A stretch of 64,000 nucleotides of DNA from Allodiplogaster sudhausi (GCA_945643635.1 CALZFC010000080.1:1209501-1273500); one strand, 5' to 3'; positions 36,097 to 50,128 are shown, counted from the stretch's first letter. Made by a program: numbers and translations. Notes: generated from the letters alone by a model not told the origin.

Positions 36097-37781
36097 CGAG
36101 AGCGCCGTGCATTGTAGGGCTGGCGGTAGCGTGGCTGTTGGCGGGTGGAGCCGAAGGAAGAATCGAAGTCGCCGTAGGGGAAGGGAGGAGGGCAGACCAA
36201 GGAAGGAGTGGTGAGGAGCCAAGGAGGAGAGGAAGACGACAGCTGAGGAGGCGAGACGACCGACGGCGCGCGGTACGTGCCGTTGATGATGGCGAGCTGG
36301 ACGAGCTGGCTAAAGTGGAGTCAAGTTGGCTTGGTGGCTATCTCGTAGGCGTCCGAGTCAGACGTCACGGGTTCGGATCCATAGACTAACTCTCGCTTGT
36401 GGTCGTCGTTGCAACGGTGGTCGTGATGAATGAGCTCCTTGATCGCGTCTGCCGCACGCCGGAGCTTGTTTCGAGCACTGCAAAGAGGCAAAGTTCTGAG
36501 TGACAAGCTAAAAGGCTGACATTCTCTCGACGAAGGGATGCGAGGCAGTGATGAGGACGTGCAGCGGCTCGGAGAGATGCTCGTAGCCCTTTCGGTTTCG
36601 CAGGGACATCTCGCGAACGGGGTCCTGGAAGAAAGGGAAAAAGATCATTCTAGATCTCTCCCCTCCGTCTCTCCACTCTCACTCTCTCTCTCTCATTCTT
36701 TCTTTCTCCGCCTCTTCCATCCTCTCGACCTTGACGGATCCTTCTCCTCGGATGAGAATGCGGCAGCCGGTGTCTGCCTCGAGCTTGCGAACCGTAATGC
36801 CACTCGGGCCAAGGATGCGGCCAATCAGGTTGCAGCAGCTGGAAGGAGGAAGGAATGGTCCAAGTTGAGGACTAGAGAAGACTCTTCCACTAACTCGTAG
36901 TCCTTTGCCGGGATCTCGATCTTCTGAGTGTAACTCACTTCGCGGTGGTGGCGAGAAGAGGAGCAAGGGCTGCAAAGAGAGAGAGGAGGAAAGAGAGAGA
37001 GGAGGAGGAGAAGGGGCGATGAAGACCCACGTGGCGACAACGAAGTCCAGTGCCCTCTCCTGAGACGGGACGGGGACGGAGGGGCGTCCGCTCCGTGGCC
37101 ACTCGCCACCCGCCTCCTTCGTCACGGGCATCTCTTTCTTCTCTTCCACCTCCTCCTCCTCCTTTCCTTCTTCAGACTCGGGAGAACCGTCAGAACGAGG
37201 CAGCGAGTAGTGAAGCGACCTGGAAACAATTATTTATCACTCATTTGCTCTCGGAATTGGGGGTCGTTCGAACCACTGCACATAAAAGTAAAATTGATTG
37301 TGAGAGAGTTTTGCGGGGAAGGTTGGTGGTGGCAAGAAAAGGATGAAGAGTTCTCCTCACCAGACACGGTCGATCTCCTCGGCGAGAAGGCGCAGCGCGT
37401 GGGGCGCCGTCTGCTGCAGCGACGGCGCGTTGTTCAGATCGCGCATATCCTGCAAGCAGTATTATTAGAATAGCTTCAAGTTTACCCTTTAAAAAAACAT
37501 ATTTTAATATTTTAATTATAATAGGTAAAAAAATTTTGGGTTAATTGGTATGATAGAAGTCCGCCGACCCTGACGAGTTCGTCGAGATAAGAAGCGAGTC
37601 GCGCGTCGCGAACGTCGCCGAGCGAGAAGTCGCGCGAGATCGCCGCGGCTCAAGATGTCTTACATTTTTTTTCATTTATTAAAATTATTTGTCTATTTTA
37701 TTTATTTGTAATTTAAACTCAAACAAAATTGTATTGACAGGCACCGTTAGCTTCAGCCCGCGACATCTGCTTACATGCCAT
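36087..37781 (-). CDS. STAR-family KH RNA-binding protein (GLD-1/Quaking/ASD-2 type)
   Basis: An RNA-binding regulator of mRNA splicing, stability or translation. A short first exon (ATG 37781, MA) splices in phase to SAAISRDFSLGDVRDARLAS. The QUA1 dimer region is YLDELVR + DMRDLNNAPSLQQ...LAEEIDRVW. An acidic/Pro linker follows (SGRPSVPVPSQERALDFVV), then the KH domain: YTQKIEIPAKDYE, NLIGRILGPSGITVRKLEAD, TGCRILIRGEGSVK, GYEHLSEPLHVLI, and ARNKLRRAADAIKELIHH. QUA2 is LVQLAIINGTYRAPS. The C-terminus is Pro/Ser-rich and ends in an Arg-rich tail (RYRQPYNARRSRLS). The LIGRILGPSG invariant motif and the order QUA1-KH-QUA2 make the family certain. About seven to eight exons, compact introns, CU tracts before acceptors. 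Paralogue identity within the STAR family is not determined. Confidence 0.95.
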
Positions 37782-38562
37782 TCCGAGGACGTGAGTTTGA
37801 CTTCTGAAATGCCAGGAACATTATTAATGAACATTTGGTGAAAAAGATATGTTTATAAGCATGTTCGAAAATGGGAAAGGGAGAGGAAATGCCAAGCCGA
37901 CCTCTGGTGAGCGAGATAGGAGGAGGAAATGATTTGTGGTTCTCCTTGGATGTCAACATCAAGTGTAGAGTTTATACTAAAAGTGCATTTTTTGCACTCG
38001 ACAAGGTCAATTATTATTCAGGAAATATTCAGATACATACGCAAGAGTACTAATATGAGGGGTAAATAAAAGGTAAAGAGACCTATTTTTTTAACTTCAA
38101 TTGGAAGCGATGAATTAATTAAGCTCAAAAAATTGATAATTCTGCATGATGTCTAATTTTGACCTCAGCTGATTTGGCGTGAGTGCGAGCGCATCTGAGG
38201 CAAACGCTCTGTCATGGATCTCAGCATATCGAAACTTACCTATTCTAATGTCGATCACACAAAACTTACGCGATTCGACGCTTTTGATTTTGTTTATTCT
38301 TCGTTGTTTACAGGTTCCGAACATTTATGTACTGGAGCATAGTCAAAAACCGAAAATTCAATATCTCCTTTAACCCTCATCTTACGATAATATTCAATAT
38401 CTCATGCTTTTTTCTCAACCATTTTTGCACATCCATTTCTGAGTCGATGTTTTTCTTTCGTTTCCCTTCTGTTGTACGAATGCTTCTCCTTCAATCTGCT
38501 CAATGCTTCAAGTTCATAACAGTTAGTAAACAAATACGCTTTTATTTAGCAATGAAAGAGCT

Positions 38563-41393
38563 TTAAAGGAAGTCCTCGATCTTGTTCGCGCTGTAGGTTG
38601 AAGGGCCATTGACGTGGGATTCGTAGCGCGTGATTTCGTACTTGACGAATGCAATCTTGTTAACGCAGTCCGACCTGAATGAGGAAAGATCTAGACTCCG
38701 CCCACCCGAATTAGGAAAGATCTAGACTCCGCCCACCCGAATGAGGAAGGATCTAGACTCCGCCCACCCGAATGAGGAAAGATCTAGACTCCGCCCACCC
38801 GAATGAGGAAAGATCTAGACTCCGCCCACCCGAATGAGGAAAGATCTAGACTCCGCCCACCCGAATGAGGAAAGATCTAGACTTCGCCCACTCGTCCCAT
38901 CAATTCAGAGGCGAGTCGAAGTGTTGGTAAATAGTAGATGTTCATTGAGTTAGAATTAGGAAGAAACGCCAACTTCTTGCAGATCTCTCTTCCCAGGAGA
39001 TTAACGTTGTAGATGAACTTCGTTTCCGCCGCCACTTGCTGCTTCAGCGCAGAGTTGATCTTAAAATTATATTTTTTTCAATCCAATAAAATCTTCATAC
39101 TACGTTTCTCACCATTATCAACTACCCATACTATTTTAAATTTTTCCTCTCTTTTTCGTTTAAAATATTGTACCTTGACGACGGAGTAGAACAAAGGCCC
39201 ATGTTGGTTCAGATTATTCACAGCCTCCTGGACCTTGTGCTGCAAGAACTCTGATTGCAAAAAGTGAGAGCCGAGGGAAAGAAGTAAAGAAGGGAAGATG
39301 AGAGTGACATCTTATAAAAGGATTGATTAAATTAATCATGGTTTGTACGTCCCTTGCTTGTAATGGCCGAGTGGCTCACTGACTTCTGCGTCCTCATCGA
39401 TCGGGATGTTGAAGGGTTGACCAGGACGTGCAGCAGCCAGAGAGAAGAAGACGAAGAGAGGGAGGAGGAAGAGAAAGCGAGACTTCCTTCCTGGAGAGAG
39501 AGGATAAGAGTATCAAACAGAATCCGGGAAGATAGGCAAGAGTGAGAAAGAGAGAGTGAAGGAGGGAAAGGTATAGAGGAAATGGGAAGGGAACGGAAAA
39601 GTGGGAATAAGTAGAAAGCGAACAAGGGAGACGACCAGAGGAGAGGAGAGCGCACCCAAAGAATGGGGTTGCACGATATCCGTGCTTTTATTCTGAATCC
39701 GTAGGCCTTTCCAGAAATAAGCTAATTAATTTTAACATAAATATTGCGAAATTGATATAATTACAAAAAATTCACAAACAAATTTATGTACTACATATAT
39801 GTATACATACATATGTACATATATGGTATGCAGACGTAAGAGGATAAGGAAAATTAGCCTACATATTTCTTTTGAAATAAATGTGACGTGATTTTTAAGG
39901 GTCTCGTCATAAAATTTAGCAACATACTCGTTGCTATAAATTTTACACTGAATGCAAAATTTTATTATTAATCAAGGAAATCAATGGATCGTCGAAATTT
40001 CACAACACTGGATTTATCTCCAAATATTTTTCTTACAGACTGTCTCTCTTACTCTCTGGCTCGTTCTCAAACTCAGTAGAAGTGTTCTTAAATTTACATT
40101 CAAGACGACTACTCCTAGCTCACTACGCCAAATCGGGACACACGAGCATCGAAGAAACGTCCTGACCACCTTCGAAGTTCGTTGGAGATAAATACATTCA
40201 TCTATGTTCTTCCGTTTACTCAACTACTTTTACATGTCACGAAAAACTATTTGAAAACAAAAAACGAAGAGTTTCATACGATTTCGTACAACTGCGTTCG
40301 TGGGTCAAACAGTGTCTATATTAAGTAAGTTTATTGTCTGATTTTCATGAACAGACCAATTTCAATACACTTTTCTGGCCAATTGCTTTTCTCATGACAA
40401 TTCCTTCTTCCTATAAATTCAATTAGCAGATTCCATCCTTTAAATTGAATTCGTAGCTGTCATAAAAACAGTAAGCTGTCGTAAACTGTTTATCGTATCT
40501 TAATGGAGAACTACTTTGAAAATATTGAATGTGCAGTAGATGATGCATGTGACTAATTGAGTATGCCCAGACATAAAGGAGAGAGCGATAAACTCTAGAC
40601 AGCTGTTTTGTTTCCGATGATACTCACAAGAAAAGGAACTTTTGTCATTTATGCATTATTGAGGATGTAATGGCATGCAACTTGTTGGTGCAACAACTGA
40701 TGTTAAAATAGAAAGTTACGAGCACAAAAAAAGAAAAAAAAATACATTTGTATTTCCAGTGAAATAACTCTGTAAGAACATGGCCTTAATACCTTAATAT
40801 GGTTTCTTTATTTCCAATCAATTCTCGGGGAGGGAAGTGTTTTCCGCCCTTCATTCCTCGACGCTCCGCGCAGCATTTCCGTTGATGCGCACGTTGCGGA
40901 CAAACGAATTCTGCAAGTTGAAATTTCATTCTTTGGAGGGGACAAACAAATGTTGACGATGAATGGCCAACTTCCGTCGGAGCAATTTCTTTACCTTGCA
41001 CTCGAGCTCAACTCGGCCGGCGTTGCTCGGGAAGTCGATGGCGAAGCGAAGCCACGAAGAGTGCGGAATGCGAGAGACAGTCACCTGGAGGAGGGAATGA
41101 TAGGAGGAGAGAGAGAGGAAGAGAGAGAGAGAGGGATAGAGAGAGAGAGGGAGAGAGAGAGAGGGATAGAGAGAGAGAAGGAGAGAGAGAGAGAGGGAGA
41201 GAGAGAGAGAGAGAGAGAGCTCAGAGACAGACAGAGAGACATGAAAACGTAAGAGAAAGACGTGGGTTGAAGAAGTTGAAAACGGCAATCCCGTTCTTCA
41301 TACTTTGGCGTCATCCTTGAGACCGATCGGCTTCAGGTCGAGTGGAATCATCTGAGAACCAGTCGAAGAGTGGAAGTTGACCGCCTGAGAAAG

Positions 41394-41424
<31 letters not shown>

Positions 41425-43947
41425 AGGGAGCATTAGATTGGATGGGACTTGGACGGCTAACAATTCCAAATAATAATACCTTCTTGGAATTGTTGATGCG
41501 CAGCTCGCGGTGGCTGCCCGCCTCCTTGGCGCTGGCCGACCAGAGAATGTCGATGGAGTCCGCCGCGGTCTCCTTTGCCTTCAGCGCCTCTCGTTCCGCG
41601 GTGGCCAAGGGGCTCTTCGCCTTAATCTTATCAACTTTGACTAAAATTTCTTGGCCATGTTTTGCTGATCAAATATAAAAAGATAACATAACGCAGCTTG
41701 ATTCATTTTCATATTCCATCTGCATACAAATTTTCCAGATTTCACAAAAACCCTCTTTCTTGCCATTTTAATATTGTCATTCGAGTACGATAATAATTTC
41801 CGAATTTTGTATGTGAATAATTTCATAACAAGCGGCATTTCCTTTGCAGCTTCACTAAAAATAATTCCTCAATTTTGACATGTATAATTTTTTAGTTCGC
41901 AGGTCCAGAAAAACAAATGAAGTGTAAAAAGAGACATCGTCCATCTCGACAATCGTCGCGCTTGATCTCTTCAAAAGCGCCCGATTCTGGCCGCTCTTCA
42001 GTGTCTTTCCAGACGGGAACTAAATACAAAGGCTACCATTTGACATGAGAAGGAAACGAACTCTCGCCGTTTGCTTCGAACGAATAGCTTTTTACCAATC
42101 AGCCATGAAATTGACCTGAATCGTGTCCACGCCCCTGATGAGCGAGTCGATTGTCATCTCCACGAACGGCATGAGCAACTCAACCGCTTCCACCGCGTCT
42201 TGATGGCTCTTAAATGTTTTTTTTCGTTATTTACCCTTTCATTATTGCCAGTATGAGATAATAAAACGGACCATTTCGTGAAGCTGCAGAGAACCGCCAG
42301 CCATCGCGGAAGTAGAAGAGTGTAATGAAGAGAAGCCAAGAAATGAGCAAAAGAATAGAGAATTGATGCACTTTTTTGAATAGTGCATTTTGTTTTAATT
42401 GTTTCGCGTAATATTAAAATGTTCTACTTTTGAGATACTTACATATATGTATCAAAATGTAATAAATTAAATTAAATTTCCTTTGTTTTAAAGTGCTACT
42501 TCTTCCGCGAAGCGCTATGAGTGTTCGCCAGTCATGGGAGCTGCTCTAATAAGGATCTTGGTCAATTCATCCTGCGTAGTCCATTTGGTAGCATCACGAG
42601 CATAAACCACAGAGATTCTGTATTGATTCCGTCTTATTTTCCGAATGTTTCGAAATTCCATTCGACCTGTTTTCTATTTCCCCTTCATTTCCATTGTTCT
42701 AGTAATTACTCATAGATTTTCTTTATCTTGAGTTGGGAGGGAGAGTGAGAGAGGGAAAGGAAGGGAGGGAAGAGGAGAGAGAGCCAGACTGTCAGACGGC
42801 CACCTTGGTGCGGTCCTCCGGATTGTTGCGCAGCCAATCGGCTAAGCCGGTCAGCGTCCAGGGCCTGAGGAAAGATCTCGTTTTCTATTTCCATTTTCAC
42901 CCTTTCTTCTAAATAAAAAATACAAATATTTGTTTAAAATCTGATTGTGACTTCTCGTATGCCGAGTTCTTGGCCGAATTGGCGTTGGCGTTCTTGGCGG
43001 AGCTCTGGACGCGGCGGACCGACTTGAGGTCATCTCCGATTTCCGTCGCCGTCTGAGCGTCTTCAAGAAAGAAAGGATTGATGGCCTCGATCTTCCTTTT
43101 TCCCCCTGATTCCTTCCTAAAACGAAAGTATTATCTTCCAAACCGTGGTCAAAGCCGAGCGCCGTGACGGTGTCAGCGTCAACGAGTCCGAGAGTAGAAC
43201 GAGGCGCAGCCTCGATGGCCAGAGCGTCTCCGGGAAGGTCGAGGACGGTGACGGGCGGAGAGAAGGCACGCGAGAGACGCAGAGTCAGAGAGCGCACCCG
43301 CTGCGCAGGCTCCTCCGTGTCAGGAGTCGCCACCCACTCCCTGAGACGAATACGGTAGTGGGTAGCTCTCTTGCAATTACTGCCTGTACCTGAGCTTGCG
43401 GAGATTGGCCTTGGAGATGGGGCGCGCGAAGACGTTGAGTTTGTGAGTTTGGAACTGAAAAATAATTTTTTTTTCTCCATTCTCAAACTATTAATAATTA
43501 TTTTATAACATTTCTCCATTTAAATTGTAAAAAATGGACCTCGTAGGCCTTCAAGTCGGGCGAGTTGATGGTGACCCGGACGGAAGTGAAGGAACCCGCG
43601 GGGACGAGGAGGCGAGAGTTGTCCACGCTCACCACGCGGGCGCACGAAGGCACCAGCTCAAGATTAAGGATTTCAATCCAAGAAAAACATTTAACCTTTC
43701 AACATCTAATTTGAATATTTGATTGATTTCCTTTTCCTTTTTTAAAGTTTTCCTTTTGGGCAAAAGAAATATGTCTTCAAGAAGGAGACATTAAATTTTT
43801 CAGAGAAATAAAAGATGCGTGCAAGATTCAGGGAAGATTCGGACCTTGACGACAAAGTCGGTGTGAGGCAAGGGATTGCGAATGATGAGGCGGCGAGAAA
43901 CCGTCTCATCGGAATGAGGGAAGGAGATGGACGAAGGGCCAGAGGGC
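38563..43947 (-). CDS. MSP/VAP-like domain protein, about 17 exons
   Basis: Exons joined in phase from ATG 43947 (MPSGPSSISFPHSDETVSRR). The first three exons resemble a major-sperm-protein/VAP fold: LIIRNPLPHTDFVVK, then LLVPAGSFTSVRVTI, then HKLNVFARPI, matching the usual strand pattern and terminal FARP-like strand. After that come REWVATPDTEEP (about 43330), DDLKSVRRVQSS, PWTLTGLADWLRNNPEDRTK, SHQDAVEAVELLMPFVEM, SPLATAEREALKAKE, IPHSSWLRFAIDFPSNAG, LNQHGPLFYSVVK, QQVAAETKFIYNVNLLG and the end NGPSTYSANKIEDFL, stop at 38563. An antisense AATAAA lies at about 38541. In-frame stops just after some exons (for example 42792, 40851) would end shorter proteins if introns were retained. Two separate genes (break near 42300) is an alternative. 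Roughly 540 residues; the function is unknown to me. Confidence 0.6.
38676..38895. repeat. 31-bp minisatellite, 7 copies
   Basis: The unit CGAATGAGGAAAGATCTAGA + CTCCGCCCACC is repeated seven times with few changes. It lies at the 3' end of an intron of the minus-strand gene and abuts the splice acceptor of the last exon. Confidence 0.95.
39660..40850. other. Long intron, no further gene seen
   Basis: AT-rich stretch within the MSP/VAP-like gene. It contains a TACATA/TATGTA-rich palindromic patch at about 39788-39826. No exon with splice-site support was found. Confidence 0.5.
41098..41222. repeat. (GA)n tract
   Basis: CU-rich in the transcript of the minus-strand gene, a few bases upstream of the acceptor CCTCCAG at 41087-41093. 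A second pure GA tract at 41396-41421 is placed the same way before the next acceptor upstream. Confidence 0.9.
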
Positions 43948-44979
43948 ATGGCTGAGCAGAGAGAAAGAGAGCGGCGGAGAGAGCCGACCGTCCGCCGAGA
44001 GTCAAGAGGATAGGAGTGACTTGACAAGGGGAAGAAAAGCTCATTTCGACATTTCAGAATCATTTGAATACTCGTTTCATTTTCGAGAATGGTCCGAGAA
44101 GTATTGGAATTTAAATATTTCAATTTTGCAGTGTTTGTCACGCACACAGCAACCTTTGCATTTTCATCGATTTCGAGATACAAAGGACATTTTTTAAACA
44201 TATTGCGAATATTCTTTATTTCCAAAACAAAAATTGTTGCAATGGTATGGGCTGGATCCCTAAAATTGTTTTATAATTGATGAAACTTAAAAAATTATAT
44301 GATAAAACTTCAAACATTTTCACAAGAATTTTTTATTATTCTGAGCTTTCGATAAAAGGAAAACAAGCGAGATCATTTTATCCCAGACAATAATGACAAA
44401 GAACAAAACTGCAAGTACAAAATCTTAGCCAAAACATTGTTCAGTTCGAGTGCTGTCTTCAGCCGCCCTAGCAAAGTGTTTTTGTTAGAGAACTGGGGGG
44501 ACATATGTATGTACATACATCGTATGTATGTATGTATGTAGTATAGCGATCTTTATTATTTCCATTGGTTTTTTTCCTGCATAATTTCTCCATGTGGGAG
44601 CCTTTTTGGTAGATATGGAATTCACCCGAATTATCATCAAAGCAACAAAAAAGATAGAAACATTTTTGCAAGTAAAATGTCTAAAGTGCTAAAGTGTAAC
44701 AAGTGATATTGAATAGCTTAATTTCGCGAATTCATTTCGCAGAGTCTGCTTATTTGAAATGCTTCAACTCTGATAATGTAGTGAGGAAAGAGAAGAACAG
44801 CTATGCATGCGTATCACACGACAACTTCTTCTGCTTAGAATAATCAATATGATTGAAAAGTGTACATATGTACAACGTACGATAATATAACGGTTAATGC
44901 TTTCGAAATACTTGCACCGCAGACGCTGTCGCGCTGTTAATCTGAATCCGAACAGAGGCAGAAAAGAGAGCATCTTAAA

Positions 44980-47900
44980 TCAAGGCTCCTCAGTTTCTAG
45001 CAGCCTTCTCCGTGCGTCATTCGCGTTCATCTCGTACACCTTTTAACATTAGTTATTTCGCCGCTATATAATCATTATTTGTAAACAAATATGACATCGA
45101 TGAGTGAATAAATTTCATGCATTGATTTCCACAGCAAACTAGCGTACAACTTCTGAGAAGTAACCTTTTGCACCAGGCGCTCCCCACGAGAAGACGGATT
45201 CACCATGAGATTAGGCTCGAGCACATTATGATTGAAGGCAGAGAGGCGACGGCGATACTATCAAGTAGATGAGTAAGTCTTTTATTTTTCGAATAATAGA
45301 GAAAATGATTGGTAGATCAAAGATTTCCCCGCAGGATAATGCTAAATTCGAACTGACAAACTGTGGCCCGCGCACACCAACGATCGACTCGATGCCGCAC
45401 ATCAGGTCGTTGGCAAACTACATGAAAATATCGATTAGAAAACAGATGAATGATTGCGAGCAAAAGAAATGAACAATATGAAGAATGCACAGAACAACAG
45501 CAACCCACAATGTCCTTCATGATGCGCTGCGTGATGGTCTTCTCATGCGGCTCTTCCACCTTGACGCGCAGCAGCCGAACCAGATACTTCATTGTTGAGC
45601 CCTGACGAAAGAATCGTATATTCTTATTTCGAATTGTAAATTCCAACTTTGAAAGGTACAAATATTCTAATAATGCGAGTAATCACTGGAACATTAATCA
45701 AACCTGAATGAAGACGGTGAAAATGATGACGATGATACTCGTGGTAATCATCATGTCCTTCGAGAGAATGACGTCATCCTCGAGCGTTTGAACCTTAAAC
45801 GAATTCAATTTTGAGGTAGATCTGAGTAGTCTAGGATAATAAACATTGGAAAACATTTTCAAGTTGCTGTAAATAATTTATGGGAGCAGATCTTATGGTT
45901 AGTTTGAAAAAAATAGTAGTTCCTGACCAATCCGTAGCAGATGGCGCCACGCAGCCCTCCGTAGCCAATGATGATCGTGTCCTTGATGCTGATCTTCTTC
46001 TCGCGATTCTTGTTCACCAGCCACGTCAACGTGAAGACGACTAACAACAGTAGAAGAGTCCAGCGTTTCTTTTGCTATTACAAAAATACAAAAGGATACA
46101 CTCTAAAATACATACCGACATATCGAACGAAGAAGCACGAAGCGACTGTGACAGCGGCAAAGATAAAGTCCCATTGGTGATTCTTCGAGAAGGTCGACAG
46201 GCCAAGGAAGAGGAAGATGATCGATTCACATCTATAAAGAAACTGTAGATTAAGCATATAAAAATAAAAGACTGGTCCAGTTCTCTAATAAGTAAAAAAT
46301 GAAGTTTCAAGATTCTAAGTACTGACGTGTGCGAAATGGTCTTCATGAAGTGCTTCGTAGTCGTCCGAACGGCATCAGACGAGTTTCCCTCGACGTATGG
46401 CTTCATCATCAGACCACACGTCACAATGCTGTACAAGGGCCCTTGTTCTTCTATTGACTAAATGTTGATTAGTGCAAGCAGACCCGATAATGCCGGACAT
46501 GTGAACATTTTCGCAGACGAGATAGCAAGTGTAGGGGATGAGGAGAGTTGCCAGCGGCTGCATCGATGGAATCTTGGCGGTCAGTCTCAAAGGGAGGACA
46601 TTTCAGCCAAGAAAGCTGGCCATCTCTTGAAGCGATCAGCAAGGATTAGATATCCGGTAAGAAGATTCTTGACCTGGTGACAGCGCCAGTGAAGACGACA
46701 AATAGCAGTCCGATGACAATGCCACCCGAGGCCACCATCGAGAAGGACAGCAACGCTTGATTGATGTCCTCTCTCAAAGCAGTTGGAATATTCCAACTTC
46801 TTCAACATTAGAATATTCAAAGCCGCTGTTTGAATATTTGAAATTGCATTTCCGTACTTTTTTCAGGCTATTTCCGAAGTACTAACTGAATAATGTTCTC
46901 TTGTCCAATCTTGGCCATGCCCGCGAGCGAGTGATACAAAACGATGACAACGGCGTCGTTGAGAAGCGACTCGCCGAACACGTTGATGTACAGCAGCTGA
47001 GAGGCAGCAAGGAATAGAGGAACCAGAGAAGAAGAAGAAGTAAATGAGTGCCTGGTTGACGTGGATCTCCTCGAAGACACTGATGACAGCAACAGGGTCT
47101 ACTGCAGAGATGAGAGTGGAGAAGAGAAGCAGGTCGATGTAGGGAATCGAGAACTCGTAGTACGGCGAGAAGAACCACAGCAGGCCGGCTGGAACGTCAG
47201 AATCATTTTAAATTTTATTTCGAAAGGAGAGATTGAAACCATCCCAAACGTTCACATTATAATTTCGAGAAACTTATAATCATAACCCCGTTTTCTTTAC
47301 AAAAAAAACTGCAGCTGGAACTGACAAATGGCGAGGATGTTGAGACACGTGCCAATGATGGCGTAGAGGAGAATCGTGCCGATGTTGCGCATGAAGAGCT
47401 CGAAGGGCAGACAGAAACCGGCTTCCAGCGCAATCGGAGGCAGGAGGTACAGGAAGAACAGATCTTAAGCAATGCAATGGCGGTTCATTCATATCTTCTC
47501 TAATATATAAATAAATAGTTTATCAATCGTTTTACATATTGATCTATTTTTTTATAATGCATGTGCACATATCTTTTTGGTGAATATTCTTGGGGAGAAA
47601 GCAATAAAATTGATTGGTGGTTGTTTTGATGTCTTCTTGTTACTATTTGTGTCTTCCATAGTTTGACGAATGTGAGTTTTCATGTGCAGTTCTAGGGAAA
47701 AAAATAGCCTAAAAGTAAATGGCCGAATCACCGGGACGAATGGTTAGCGAGTAACTCCCCTCCCCCCCCCCCCTCTTGCTTCTGGATTTCGCAGAGAAAA
47801 TAGATCAGCCGATGAATGGAGCCATTTGTCTATGCGATTGGCCTCTAATCGAATTTGTATTTAACAGCCGCCGGATGCAGTGAATGATCTGGCACATTAG

Positions 47901-48534
47901 AAAGGCCGGCCGTGAATCAGGGACGAACTTTGGTAGAGCACAAAACTTGTTAGTGAATACGTGGGAGTAATTCATCCAAGTCATTGCTGGAATTCAAATG
48001 AATCATCGGCGCCTGCAATCTAATGCCCTAACTACAATTGGAATACGAACAGATGCCTATGTATGTAGGATTGAGGGAAGGATCGCACGACCACGAAAAG
48101 CGAATATGACTTTATCGATTTTAGCCGTGACCTTCCACTATTAATTATTAGGTTCTTCATGCAATGAATAAATTGGAAAAGTGATACCAAACCGGGATGC
48201 AGGAAGAGATCCCAGTAGAAGATGTGGTCGAGGATGTAGCCCGCGAGCAGGCCGAAAAGGATGAGCAGCGCACTTTCGGGCAGCATACGACACAGCGAAG
48301 AGCGGTGGTAAACTGATATTTTGCAATTGGAATATATACGACGAAATAAAAGAATATTCTAACTATAGAAAAACGAATAGATTATTTAGATGCTGCTTTT
48401 ATTTACTTGTACAGAGAAAAACAATGAGAATCATAGCAATCCGGACTAAGTTTGATGGCGACGACGAACATGAGCCAGCCGCAGATGACCAGCGGAGTCA
48501 GAGAGTCATGCCATTCCAGCTGAGAGAACATCTT
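44980..48534 (-). CDS. Na+/H+ exchanger (NHE/NHX, SLC9 family)
   Basis: A multi-pass membrane antiporter. Minus-strand exons in order: [20 protein letters not shown] (about 48500); [20 protein letters not shown] (48290-48190); [19 protein letters not shown] (47465-47325); [20 protein letters not shown] (47190-47045), the family's ion-site segment; [19 protein letters not shown] (about 47000-46890); [18 protein letters not shown] (about 46730); [20 protein letters not shown] (about 46550); [20 protein letters not shown] (about 46400); [20 protein letters not shown] (about 46200); [17 protein letters not shown] (about 45960); [20 protein letters not shown] (about 45750); then the cytoplasmic tail, ending [16 protein letters not shown] with TGA at 44980. 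The order and motifs ([16 protein letters not shown]) are diagnostic. The true first exon with signal peptide was not found; an upstream exon near 49900-49985 (SKPLADDPASFKRPSFTG) is a weak candidate. Confidence 0.93.
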
Positions 48535-48539
48535 CTCTC

Positions 48540-49136
48540 TGGAAGAGACTAGCAACAGATTAGAAATGAACAAGAGAGCTAGAAAGGAGAGAGATTGAAA
48601 AAGAGAAAGAGAGAAAGAGACAGAGAGAGAGAGACATAGATAGAGAGAGAAGTGCATTTTGAATACTCAAATGATGCATGCATACATATAAACAAGAAAA
48701 ACAGGGTTTTCAGTACATGACAAAATTTATCCCGGAATTTAGAATATTCCACTGTTTTCCACTGTCATATCATCGTTTTGGCTATTTCAGGAATGGCATA
48801 CAGCGGGATGTTCAAAATCTCGGTGAGAAAAATTTTGGGCTATGCTAAAAAAATTATTTTTCAGTTGTCTTCTATGTATTTAAGAGAATGTAGCAGTCAT
48901 ACTAAGGTTCTATCAATTGATATCATCCAAACGGAAGGGCGGGATATGACAGCTGATCTCAGGCCAAGGTCTCAGACCGAAAAGATGCAAACAACGTGAA
49001 ATCGAGCAAAGTATTAGGGAAGATATAATAGATATTAGTTGAAGCTGTATTGAGAATAAGACATGTTCAAATATTTAAGGCATATGTGTATGCATTATGG
49101 GAGCAATACTATGTCATCGAGAGACAGAGGATCGGC

Positions 49137-49177
<41 letters not shown>

Positions 49178-50090
49178 GTGAGAAAAATCCATCAAATCTG
49201 CTGTTCACAACTTTCCTATCAGTCATTATCTAGTTTAGATGTCATTGAACGCCGTAGTCGAGTTGGGTGGAGAATGGGGAAGAGAGAGAAGAATGTTCAT
49301 GAGAAAGGGAAATAAAAAGAGCTAGAGAAGGAGAAGAGAGACGGAGAGGAAGTGAGAGAGAAAGAGGCAAGAAGTGGCAATAGAGAGAAAGGAAGAGGTG
49401 ACAAGAACGGGGATTAGAGGCCGCGCAAGTTAACGGAGAGTAGAGGTGAAAACAAAGAAAGCTAGAGAAATGAGAGAGAGGGAGAGAGACATGGAAGAGA
49501 TATTGTGAAATACAAGATATGAAGATGGATGTCAAGAAACACACTCTACATTCTTGTGCAGAGAGATATGTATGAACTCGGAAAATCTTGCAATGGGAAG
49601 ATTGTGTACAAATGGAAGAGGAGCATTCGTCCTTGCAGGGAGTCACAACAATCGAACTGAACAATCGCAAGCGTCCATGGATATGCCAGCTGTACGTACT
49701 AGACTAACTCAGTTATACCCACGACTTCTGGTCAAATTCGCAGTCCTTGGCAGAATTTGGCAAGCAGCCGCTGTTTGGTTCTGTATACGGTACACATATT
49801 CATAGATCAATCAATATAATGAAGGAAAAGGAGGAATGATGTGAACGCATTTATATTAGATTAATGGATTCAACGGTTGTGATAAAGCTGCAATGATGAT
49901 GGGAAAGGTTAGACACACCCGTGAACGACGGTCGTTTAAACGAGGCGGGGTCATCCGCCAGGGGTTTGCTGACACTTTCTTGTTTTAAGAACGCAGATAA
50001 AGACCGCGATCGGCGGAAGGAGTGAGAGAGAGAGAGAGAGATCTGGCGAGAAAGGTAATGAGAAAGAAAGAGAGAGACCGGGAAAAAGAG

Positions 50091-50128
<38 letters not shown>

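Noticed and set aside
36325..36392. tRNA-like sequence on the plus strand (TGGCTTGGTGG ... GGTTCGGATCC)
   Set aside because: The T stem and acceptor stem do not pair. It lies in a STAR-gene intron whose splice phases fit well.
38676..38895. Regularly repeated array that could suggest CRISPR
   Set aside because: Head-to-tail 31-bp units with no spacers; a minisatellite in a eukaryotic intron.
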